Of a stretch of DNA of 64,000 bases, positions 9,522-16,920 are shown one piece after another. Position numbers and translations under genes: made by a program. This DNA comes from Flagellimonas onchidii (GTDB lineage: Bacteria; Bacteroidota; Bacteroidia; Flavobacteriales; Flavobacteriaceae): positions 62,001-126,000 of the forward strand of contig NZ_SRXX01000009.1 in the NCBI RefSeq assembly GCF_004804315.1, written 5' to 3'. How positions within the stretch are numbered: position 1 is the first letter of the stretch; every line of letters begins with the position of its first letter. The notes under the pieces are model-generated. The model had not been told where the DNA came from, did not search any database, and saw only the letters and a list, made by a program, of their open reading frames with translations.

Positions 9522-10037
9522 ATGAAAAACCTTCTTTTCCTTGCCTGCGTTACCTCTTTATTGGTCATTTGTATCTATTACGACCAGAAAAAGCAGGAGT
9601 TGCACCCTGGAGACATCACATTTACTTTTTTTGATGCCGACAATGATGCGTTTGGAATTGTTGCGCATGTAGACATTCCGTCAAATACCATAGTCCATTT
9701 CACCGATTCTGAATGGAATGGCAATCGTTTTGGGTTCGATGAGAACAATTTGTCTTGGAACACTGGTGGAAACAAAATAACTGCAGGCACCCATATCAAC
9801 TTTACAAAATTGGATACGCTACCCTCCGTCAACATCGGATTTTTAAAAAACAAGATGAAAATCTCAAAAAAGGAGGATGCCATATTTGCATACTCGGGCC
9901 ATACCAGAATGCCTTCCGTTTTTCTGGCTGCTGCAGCCAATAGCGTAAATGCGTACGGAACCTTGATAAACACAGGATTGCAGCAAGGTACATCGGCATT
10001 GCTGTTCTCCGGTGAACCAACCGCCGAAGCACGTTGA
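9522..10037 (+). CDS. Short secreted protein, probably the remnant of a longer surface protein
   Basis: The 171-residue product begins with a hydrophobic signal or anchor (KNLLFLACVTSLLVICIY) and continues into a beta-rich domain. Its GDITFTFFDADNDAFG and VHFTDSEWNG motifs resemble the N-terminal domain of long flavobacterial extracellular proteins that often carry lamin-tail or T9SS sorting domains. Those relatives are much longer, and no C-terminal sorting domain is present. The stop lies about 60 bases before a REP-like repeat block, so a truncation is likely, but no single frameshift that restores a longer frame was found. It may be a remnant or a small secreted protein in its own right. 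Confidence 0.55.
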   Translation: MKNLLFLACVTSLLVICIYYDQKKQELHPGDITFTFFDADNDAFGIVAHVDIPSNTIVHFTDSEWNGNRFGFDENNLSWNTGGNKITAGTHINFTKLDTLPSVNIGFLKNKMKISKKEDAIFAYSGHTRMPSVFLAAAANSVNAYGTLINTGLQQGTSALLFSGEPTAEAR

Positions 10038-10098
10038 CCAAAAAGCAATGGATGGTGCCTAAAAAAGTGCTGAAATTGTTGTTTTGAATGAAAGTGTC

Positions 10099-10350
10099 CC
10101 CTTTAGACGCTATTCCATTGCTCACTACTCATTGTTCGTTGTTCACTGCACATTGTCAATTGTTCATTACAACATAATTCCACAACATGTCACACTGAGC
10201 CCGTCGAAGTGTGTTTTAAGCCTCTACAGACTATCCTTCGACAAGCTCAGGATGACAATCTTCCAGCTTTCAGTTGGAATCTTCCTTCCCATTACTCATT
10301 GTTCACTGCACATTGCCAATTGTAAATTGTCAATTGTCCATTGCTCATTG
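10099..10350. repeat. REP-like extragenic repeat block with inverted and direct copies
   Basis: The block contains two inverted units: GTCACACTGAGC... at 10189-10213 and its degenerate reverse complement at 10234-10256. It also has two direct copies of a 23-base unit (GTTCACTGCACATTG...) at 10141-10163 and 10301-10323 differing by one base, plus several CATTG/CAATTG short motifs. A further copy of the inverted unit lies at 44208-44231. Such units are common extragenic palindromes in Bacteroidota genomes. No transposase is adjacent. Confidence 0.8.
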
Positions 10351-10605
10351 TAGCGTGTCCTCAATAAGCTGCCAGAGCACCTTAATTTGGTACAGCGCCT
10401 CTTTTTCAGCATCGCATAAAGGTTCTGTGGACTCATAAATCGCAATATCGTGTACCCATTTTAGGGCTTTTACCCGATCAGGGCCGTCAAGGACATCTAC
10501 ATATTGCAACAATTTTAACTGGGCGGGGCTAAGTTTTGATACGTCATCCTTCGCCATGGGAGCATTACATTCAGAACAGTGCTTACACTCTTCACCATTT
10601 CGCAT
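10345..10605 (-). CDS. Small hypothetical protein with paired cysteine motifs
   Basis: An 86-residue soluble protein. The N-terminus has four potential metal-binding residues in a compact cluster (CKHCSECNAPM: Cys, Cys, Cys with nearby His), then a helical segment (SPAQLKLLQYVDVL and KALKWVHDIAIYE). It is not a family I recognise. The last codons and the TGA stop lie inside the REP-like repeat block, so the C-terminus may have been reshaped by repeat insertion. It has no obvious partner; the next gene upstream on this strand is far away. Coding status is supported by protein-like composition and the conserved-looking N-terminal cysteine cluster, not by homology. Confidence 0.55.
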   Translation of the reverse strand: MRNGEECKHCSECNAPMAKDDVSKLSPAQLKLLQYVDVLDGPDRVKALKWVHDIAIYESTEPLCDAEKEALYQIKVLWQLIEDTLQ

Positions 10606-10872
10606 AATAAGGTGATTAAAAAATTAAACAAAGGAAAGGTCATTGAAAACCTATCAAGGTGATTTCTTGAAAGGTTTGAGGACTTACACCTTTTGCCTAT
10701 CCATATTTTAAATTCGGACGAGGTTGACGAGACCAACCGCAAAACGATAAGTGTAGCGACCCAAAGATACGGTTTAAATTAAAATGGTGGGATTTATCTT
10801 TAAACAACCAAAGGTTAATCGTGTAAAAAGGGTAAATTGGGGGCAATACAGAAATAATCCTCTTAAGAAAAA

Positions 10873-10983
10873 ATGAATTTAGATGAATTGAAGAGCAGTA
10901 TTCGAAAAGTGTCTAAAGAAGATATCATTCAAAAATTGGCAAATCATATTTCGAATTGGAAAACAGACAAGCAAAATACGTAG
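10873..10983 (+). CDS. Very small protein (36 residues) ahead of the lipocalin-like gene
   Basis: An ATG at 10873 opens a 36-codon frame ending TAG at 10981-10983, three bases before the ATG of the next gene. The product is charged and helical (MNLDELKSSIRKVSKEDI, then a segment with NHISNWK) with no signal or membrane segment. The tight spacing suggests translational coupling or a leader-type role. I do not recognise it. The 267 bases upstream (10606-10872) hold nothing I can name. Confidence 0.45.
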   Translation: MNLDELKSSIRKVSKEDIIQKLANHISNWKTDKQNT

Positions 10984-10986
10984 AAA

Positions 10987-11697
10987 ATGAAAACATTAAT
11001 TACATCACTCATTTGCGCCTTCCTCGCATTGGGGCTCAAGGCCCAGAACATTATCGGTGCATGGGAAGGTTATTCAACCGCTGAAAATGGGGACAAACTT
11101 AAAAACGTGGTCATTTTTGCCGATGGCTATCAAGTAATCAGCGTCTACAATGCCGCTAACGGAAAATTTGTTCGTACCAATGGTGGCACTTGGAAGTTGG
11201 ATGGGGATATGATGACGGAAAAGGTAGAATTTGATACGGACAATCCTTCACGTGTAGGTTCCGAGATAAGTTTTAAGGTGATTATTACTGAAAATACCAT
11301 TCAAATTGATGGTTCCGACATGAAATTGATCAGAATCGATAACGGGACCCCGGGTAAGCTTAGCGGAGCCTGGTTGATATCTGGTCGAGGTAGGGATGGT
11401 AAAATGCAATCGATTGATACCAACAGACCAAGAAAAACCATGAAGATTTTATCCGGAACCCGATTTCAGTGGATAGCTTACAACACAGAAACCAAACAGT
11501 TTATGGGAACAGGCGGAGGCACCTACACCACCAAAAATGGTGATTACAAGGAGAACATCGAATTCTTTTCAAGAGACGATTCCAAAGCAGGATTGAGTCT
11601 AAATTTCAACTATGAGCTTATAGATGGCAAATGGCACCACTCCGGCTTGTCGAGCAAAGGAGATCCCATTCATGAAATATGGAGTATCAGGGAATAA
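10987..11697 (+). CDS. Secreted protein with two lipocalin-like repeats
   Basis: The 236-residue product has a signal peptide (MKTLITSLICAFLALGLKAQ) and then two similar halves of about 100 residues. Half one begins GAWEGYSTAENGDKLKNVV and half two GAWLISGRGRDGKMQSIDT. Both contain a GGTW/GGTYT block followed by a KVEF/NIEFFSRD-like strand, so the gene arose by internal duplication. The beta-rich pattern resembles lipocalin-like domains; such proteins are usually annotated only as membrane or secreted proteins. It follows the 36-residue frame by three bases. The ligand and function are unknown. Confidence 0.75.
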   Translation: MKTLITSLICAFLALGLKAQNIIGAWEGYSTAENGDKLKNVVIFADGYQVISVYNAANGKFVRTNGGTWKLDGDMMTEKVEFDTDNPSRVGSEISFKVIITENTIQIDGSDMKLIRIDNGTPGKLSGAWLISGRGRDGKMQSIDTNRPRKTMKILSGTRFQWIAYNTETKQFMGTGGGTYTTKNGDYKENIEFFSRDDSKAGLSLNFNYELIDGKWHHSGLSSKGDPIHEIWSIRE

Positions 11698-11783
11698 ATG
11701 TATTGGATAGGATATTACTGATCAAAACTATAGCTTTAACCAAAAGGAAGTTTCAAAATTGTTCCTAAAAACGAACTATCCCA

Positions 11784-12359
11784 ATGACCGAAAAAGAGAA
11801 AATGCTTAAGGGAGATTTTTATAATTCACGAAATCCGGAATTGTTGAAGATGTACCACAAAGCAAGAAGGTTGCTAAAGTAATACAACAATCTGGATTCG
11901 GAATTACTGGAAGAGCGGGTGCAGATTTTAACAGAGTTGTTTGACTATAAAGGCGATGGTGTTTGGATTGAATCTCCTTTCTTTTGCGACTACGGTGAAA
12001 ATATTTCTATTGGAGAAAATACTTTTGTCAATACCAACTGTATGTTTTTGGACAACAATAAAATCATTATTGGCAAAAATGGATTGATAGCTCCATATGT
12101 TCAAATCTATACCACAGATCACCCTTTAAAAGTATCTGAAAGGATAATTGGTAATGGAAACCAAACTCGATATTTGACTTCGACCAAACCTGTAAAAATT
12201 GGAGATAATGTTTGGATTGGAGGAAATTCCGTCATTTTTCCGGGGGTGACCATTGGAAATAATGTGACTATTGGAGCGGGAAGTGTGGTCACCAAAAACA
12301 TTCCTGATAATGTCTTGGCATTCGGAAACCCATGTAAGGTAAAAAAGAAATTAAACTAA
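11784..12359 (+). pseudogene. Maltose O-acetyltransferase-like gene (maa/nodL type) with an in-frame stop
   Basis: The frame from ATG 11784 gives the typical maltose-acetyltransferase N-terminus (MTEKEKMLKGDFYNSRNPEL), then a TAA at 11880-11882 after residue 32. The same frame then continues without a shift for about 158 residues (YNNLDSELLEER, then the left-handed beta-helix hexapeptide repeats with IGDNVWIGGNSVIFPGV and IGAGSVVTKNIP). Without the stop the protein would be about 191 residues, the family's usual length. These enzymes acetylate sugars from acetyl-CoA. The catalytic part could still be made by internal initiation (for example at GTG 11919), but the most direct reading is a recent pseudogene or a sequencing error. 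No promoter was seen. Confidence 0.82.
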
Positions 12360-12615
12360 AAATGATTTGGTAGTGAAACTATAGCCAAGGACAGCAAACT
12401 CAAATCATAAAAACCAATCCCCTTCGCATTTACTTTATTTTTATCAAAAGCTTCTATCTATAGTTTTACCAAAACAAAATAATAACCCGTCAATTATAAA
12501 CAAGGTTCTGTAGATCCAGAGAAGCAATCCATCAAATCATACGGGAGAATTGTATTTGAGTTATATAGTTTCGTCGACTAATGTTTTCATCAAAATCAAT
12601 TCTTAACCACCAATT

Positions 12616-13278
12616 ATGATAAATAAGCAAAGTATGCTCGCACTAGTATTTTTAATCGGATTTACCTCCTGTAATCAAAAAGTGAAATCCGATAAAAACC
12701 AAACATCCAATCATTCTGACAACACTATTGAACAACATCCTGATTCGAAAGACAAAGATTTTTATTGCGAGATAGCTATTGGAAACGTCAAGGAAAGAAG
12801 TACTGACTTTAGTTTGAAAACTACGCCCGGTCCAAAACAGGGCTCCATCATGACTCATTTTGATATTTATTTAAATGAAGAGATTCCTAATCAATATCCT
12901 TCTTTAAAAATTGACATGACCTTGTATCGTCAATCAGAATCTGCTCAGCTGGAAGTAGGAACCTATAAACTTGGCGCCCTTTTATCTTTAGATACTTTCA
13001 GTTTCGACAGTGTATGGGACATGGATACCTATAAAAACGCAGTTGAGGCTAATAATTTGGACGGCATTATGGAAGATTATGTGCTTGTTCCTGATGAATC
13101 CAACCAAGTAATTATCGAATCGGTTTCACCATCAAAAGCAAAAGAAGACGCTGTTCTTTTTGAAGAAGGAAGCAAAATTGTTACCGGTACCTTTGAAGCG
13201 ACCTTATTAAAGGTTTCCACCAAGGAAAAAACTAAATTGAAGGTCAAATTCAAAGTCAATCATAATTGGATGCTGTGA
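12616..13278 (+). CDS. Hypothetical lipoprotein
   Basis: A 220-residue protein with a lipoprotein signal (hydrophobic stretch ending FTSC, with Cys near residue 19), a Ser/Asp/Asn-rich linker to about residue 50, then a beta-rich domain containing FYCEIAIGNVKERSTDF and an LEVGTYKLGAL strand. I do not recognise a family. It is flanked by 256 bases upstream with no gene and by the zinc-ribbon-like gene 55 bases downstream on the same strand. It belongs to the accessory patch between purA and the OstA-like gene. Export to the envelope is likely; the role is unknown. Confidence 0.7.
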   Translation: MINKQSMLALVFLIGFTSCNQKVKSDKNQTSNHSDNTIEQHPDSKDKDFYCEIAIGNVKERSTDFSLKTTPGPKQGSIMTHFDIYLNEEIPNQYPSLKIDMTLYRQSESAQLEVGTYKLGALLSLDTFSFDSVWDMDTYKNAVEANNLDGIMEDYVLVPDESNQVIIESVSPSKAKEDAVLFEEGSKIVTGTFEATLLKVSTKEKTKLKVKFKVNHNWML

Positions 13279-13333
13279 GGAATAGAATACAATCCCAAAA
13301 GAAACCTTAGAATTTGGGTCAACAACCTTAAAA

Positions 13334-13816
13334 ATGTGTCGCTACGGAACCAACATATATAAATCTCACTATGCTTGTTTTGAGTGTAGAAAAACGTTCA
13401 AACGAAAACTTTTGATGGATATTGACCGAGACTCTTGCTATTCTGGAAGGTCGGAAAATGTTCCTTCAAAATGTCCAGAATGTGGAAATTTAATGGCCAA
13501 TATGGGGTTGGACTTTGAATCTCCTAAAAAAAGTGACGTCAAAGCCTGGGTTCACACGAAAAACCTCTACGAATCAGGAATCACCTACCATTCCTGTGGT
13601 TGTTCCGGGCCGGGCCATGTCCCCAAAGACAAGAAAAGACTAATAGCATTCTTAGACAAGCTTAAACTCGAATACATTGAACATCGAAGGTTCTGGTCGA
13701 ATCGAATTGAACCACAAAACCAGAATGGTAAGGATAAAGTAAATCTGGACAAAGCCGTCAAGTATTGGAGTGAAAAAATTGATTTGTTGGAAAGCAGGCT
13801 GAAAATACTAAAATAG
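13334..13816 (+). CDS. Hypothetical protein with zinc-ribbon-like cysteine pairs
   Basis: A 160-residue soluble protein. CxxC pairs at the N-terminus (CFECRKTF near residue 15 and CPECGNLM near residue 48) look like a treble-clef or zinc ribbon. A third Cys-rich patch (YHSCGCSGPGHVPKD) lies near residue 92, and a helical C-terminus ends EKIDLLESRLKIL. This arrangement recurs in small uncharacterised bacterial proteins, but no function is known. The reading frame starts 55 bases after the preceding lipoprotein gene, with no clear promoter between them. Confidence 0.7.
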   Translation: MCRYGTNIYKSHYACFECRKTFKRKLLMDIDRDSCYSGRSENVPSKCPECGNLMANMGLDFESPKKSDVKAWVHTKNLYESGITYHSCGCSGPGHVPKDKKRLIAFLDKLKLEYIEHRRFWSNRIEPQNQNGKDKVNLDKAVKYWSEKIDLLESRLKILK

Positions 13817-13913
13817 AAGAAAAACAATGGACACATACAGTTCTTCGTGTATATAAGCACTTTGATACTATTAAACCTTTCTAAATCCGCATCGGTACTT
13901 TAGCTAAAAAGCC

Positions 13914-13921
13914 TACTTTTG
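13914..13921 (+). promoter_or_regulatory. -7 box (TACTTTTG) before the OstA-like gene
   Basis: TACTTTTG fits TAnnTTTG exactly, 16 bases before the TTG start at 13938. No good TTG element lies at the expected spacing. Confidence 0.45.
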
Positions 13922-13937
13922 GGCAAAATTTGATGGA

Positions 13938-15638
13938 TTGAAGACCGTTTCTTTTTTTATAATTGTTTTGTCCTTTTTTGTTACGTTGGGGCAAGATACC
14001 CCTCCTCAAACAGAAGGTAGGCAAATCAACATTGTTTACGGAGGTAATTTCACTAAAGATGAAGTTCAATTTCCTGGAGCCTCCATTTTTAGCAAGGATG
14101 ATGAGCGCCAGGTACAGTTTGAACATCAAGGAGCTGACCTATGGTGTGATATCGCCATTTTCTACTCAACAGAAAACCGATTAAAGGCTATTGGCAACAT
14201 TCGTTTACAACAGGGCGACTCTATCGAAATGAATAGTGGTAAAATTGATTATGACGGAAACACCAGACTTGCCAAGGCATGGGAAAATGTAGATCTTACA
14301 GATGGTCAGATGACCCTTACCACGGATACCTTGTATTTTGACCGGGAAAAGCAACTCTCATATTATAGGTCAGGTGGTAAAGTAGTAGATTCAGCCAATG
14401 TGCTTACCAGCATTATAGGCAACTACTTTATGGAACGTAAAAAAGTGCAGTTCCGTAAAAATGTGCATATAGATAACCCAGAATACATCATTGATTCTGA
14501 ACAACTTGATTACTACCGGGTTTCCAAAAACGCTTACATGTACGGTCCTTCCACAATCATTGGGGAAGATTATAAAATCTATTGCGAACGAGGGTTCTAC
14601 GACACCAAAATTGAGCAGGGATATGGTGTAAAGAACACTAAAATCAACTACGACAACAAAGTTATTGAGGGTGACAGTCTCTATTTTGACAAGTTGACTT
14701 CCTTCGCCTCTGCAACTAACAATATTAAAATCACGGACACCATCAACAATAGCGTTATAAAAGCGCATTACGCTGAAGTTTTTAAAGAAAAGGATTCCGT
14801 ATTTGCCACAAAAAGGGCTGTGGCCATCAGTTTGGTTCAGCAAGACTCCCTATACATGCACGGAGACACATTATTGGCTACGGGTAAGCCTGATGCAAGA
14901 ATCATCAGGGCCTTTAGAGCTGCCAAATTCTACAAAACTGATTTGAGCGGAAAATGTGATTCTATCCATTATAGTGAAACCACAGGAGTAACACAACTGA
15001 TTACCGACCCAATTATTTGGAATGTGGAAAACCAAATCACGGGAGACAGTATTCACCTCATTTCAGATAAAGAAACGGATAAACTGGATTCCCTTAAAGT
15101 GTTGGAAAACGCATTTATCATTTCTTTTGACACCATCGGGAAACAAGGGTATAACCAGGCCAAAGGCAAGGATTTATTCGGAAAGTTCATTGAAAACGAA
15201 TTGAAGATCATCGATTTGGTTAAGAATACTGAGGTAATTTACTATGTATATAATGATGATGACGAGCTTGTCGGAATCGATAAAACAATTTGCAGTAAAA
15301 TAAGGCTCGAGATAGCCAATAACGACATCGAAGATATTACCTTTTTCGTTGATCCGGATGGCGATATTTTTCCAGATAAAGATCTACCTGTTGAAAGCCG
15401 TAAACTAAAGGGTTTTATTTGGCGAGGTGATGAGCGCATTCTGACCAAGGAGGACATTTTTGATGAAGATGACAACAACATAGAATTGGTGAAAATTCGC
15501 GGAATTGATAACCCCGTCGATATTGATACCGAAGAACAAGAACGACAGAAGAATAGTGAAAACACAACCTCACAGGCGCCCAATTCCCAAGCCATAAAAC
15601 CCAAGAAAACGGAGGTTAAAAAAGTTCAACTTCCTTAA
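13938..15638 (+). CDS. OstA-like protein (LptA/LptD N-terminal domain)
   Basis: A 566-residue exported protein: signal peptide (FFIIVLSFFVTLGQ) and then a long run of beta-rich OstA/LptA-type repeats (residues about 25-480) with recurrent patterns such as GDSIEMNSGKIDYDG and DTLYFDREKQLSYY. A charged, Pro/Lys-rich tail follows. OstA-like domains form the periplasmic bridge that carries lipopolysaccharide to the outer membrane. This large version is typical of Bacteroidota and probably combines LptA-like roles. A TGA in frame at 13932 forces the start to TTG 13938. Its stop overlaps the next start by one base (TAATG), so the two genes are coupled. Confidence 0.88.
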   Translation: MKTVSFFIIVLSFFVTLGQDTPPQTEGRQINIVYGGNFTKDEVQFPGASIFSKDDERQVQFEHQGADLWCDIAIFYSTENRLKAIGNIRLQQGDSIEMNSGKIDYDGNTRLAKAWENVDLTDGQMTLTTDTLYFDREKQLSYYRSGGKVVDSANVLTSIIGNYFMERKKVQFRKNVHIDNPEYIIDSEQLDYYRVSKNAYMYGPSTIIGEDYKIYCERGFYDTKIEQGYGVKNTKINYDNKVIEGDSLYFDKLTSFASATNNIKITDTINNSVIKAHYAEVFKEKDSVFATKRAVAISLVQQDSLYMHGDTLLATGKPDARIIRAFRAAKFYKTDLSGKCDSIHYSETTGVTQLITDPIIWNVENQITGDSIHLISDKETDKLDSLKVLENAFIISFDTIGKQGYNQAKGKDLFGKFIENELKIIDLVKNTEVIYYVYNDDDELVGIDKTICSKIRLEIANNDIEDITFFVDPDGDIFPDKDLPVESRKLKGFIWRGDERILTKEDIFDEDDNNIELVKIRGIDNPVDIDTEEQERQKNSENTTSQAPNSQAIKPKKTEVKKVQLP

Positions 15639-16834
15639 TGTTAAAAGATGATTTTTTAAAATATCAAGCTCAAACCACACCTCATCCATTGGGTTTGGAG
15701 GTCTCCCATGCGAAGGGTAGCTATATCTACGATTTAAACGGAGATAAGCACCTTGATTTTGTAGCTGGGGTCTCGGCCTGTAGCTTGGGCCATTGTCACT
15801 CGAAAGTGGTGTATGCCATAAAGGAACAGACAGAAAAGTATATGCACGTGATGGTCTATGGTGAATATGCGCAACAACCGGCCGTAGCTTACTCCAAATT
15901 CCTAGCCTCCCTCCTACCTGAAAACTTGGAGACCACCTATTTAGTCAACTCCGGCACAGAAGCCATTGAAGGTGCTATAAAATTGGCCCGAAGATATACT
16001 GGTCGTTCGCAGTTGATTGCTGGCAACAAGGCTTATCATGGAAACACCATGGGAAGTTTAAGCCTTATGGGCTACGAAGAGCGCAAAAGTGCGTTTAGGC
16101 CACTTATTCCTGATGTTGAATTTATTCAGTTCAATCTGGAATCAGATTTACAAAAAATCACAGAGAAAACAGCTGCAGTGGTATTGGAAACCATCCAAGG
16201 AGGAGCAGGTTTTATTCTTCCTAAAAATGGGTATCTAGAAAAAGTCAGAAGGCGATGTAACGACATGGGAGCAGTATTAATCTTAGATGAAATACAACCA
16301 GGTTTCGGTCGGACTGGAAAACTTTTCGCCTTTGAACATTACAATTGCGTACCAGACATTCTGGTTATTGGAAAGGGTATGGCATCCGGTCTTCCAGTAG
16401 GAGCATTTGTAGCTTCAAAAAAGATGATGGACTCTCTACAAGACCGTCCCAAACTTGGTCATATCACCACTTTTGGCGGTAATCCCGTAATTGCCGCTGC
16501 CAGTTTGGCTACTTTAAAAGAAATATCTGAAAATCAACTCATTAAAAGCACCTTAACTAAAGAAAAGCTGTTTAGAAGCCTTTTGGTACATCCTTTGATT
16601 AAAGAAATAAGAGGTAAAGGGTTAATGCTTGCCTTGTTGTTTGAAAAAAAGGAAATTGCTGATTATTTGGTATTGACTGCGGCCAAAAATAGATTGATTC
16701 TTTTCTGGTTGCTTTTTGAGTCCAAGGCAGTTCGAATATCTCCACCACTAACTATTTCAGAGGACGAAATAGCGGAAGGATGCGAACAAATCACCCGTAT
16801 TTTAAACGCATACAAGCCAACCTCTGTTAACTAA
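15638..16834 (+). CDS. Class III pyridoxal-phosphate aminotransferase
   Basis: A 398-residue PLP enzyme of the ornithine/acetylornithine aminotransferase superfamily. The hallmarks are the phosphate-binding NSGTEAIEGAIKLAR, the cofactor Asp in LILDEIQPGFGRTG and the Schiff-base lysine in VIGKGMASGLP. It moves an amino group between an omega-amino or similar substrate and 2-oxoglutarate or pyruvate; the substrate cannot be read from the sequence. The position immediately after the OstA-like gene with a one-base overlap indicates co-transcription but does not reveal a functional link. Length and motif order are normal. Confidence 0.93.
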   Translation: MLKDDFLKYQAQTTPHPLGLEVSHAKGSYIYDLNGDKHLDFVAGVSACSLGHCHSKVVYAIKEQTEKYMHVMVYGEYAQQPAVAYSKFLASLLPENLETTYLVNSGTEAIEGAIKLARRYTGRSQLIAGNKAYHGNTMGSLSLMGYEERKSAFRPLIPDVEFIQFNLESDLQKITEKTAAVVLETIQGGAGFILPKNGYLEKVRRRCNDMGAVLILDEIQPGFGRTGKLFAFEHYNCVPDILVIGKGMASGLPVGAFVASKKMMDSLQDRPKLGHITTFGGNPVIAAASLATLKEISENQLIKSTLTKEKLFRSLLVHPLIKEIRGKGLMLALLFEKKEIADYLVLTAAKNRLILFWLLFESKAVRISPPLTISEDEIAEGCEQITRILNAYKPTSVN

Positions 16835-16920
16835 ATTGTTGATAACATACCCAAAATGGCGACTTAAAAATGCCCTTAAACGGCTAATTTTAAGTCCATT
16901 GTTAAACAAAACTAGTTTCT

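Noticed and set aside
10084..10353. Plus-strand frame of 89 codons through the repeat block
   Set aside because: It is a translation of the REP-like units themselves (recurrent short Ser/His/Leu motifs) and has no domain or start context.
10515..10742. Minus-strand 75-codon frame
   Set aside because: It overlaps the better-supported 86-residue gene in another frame and has no protein-like pattern of its own.
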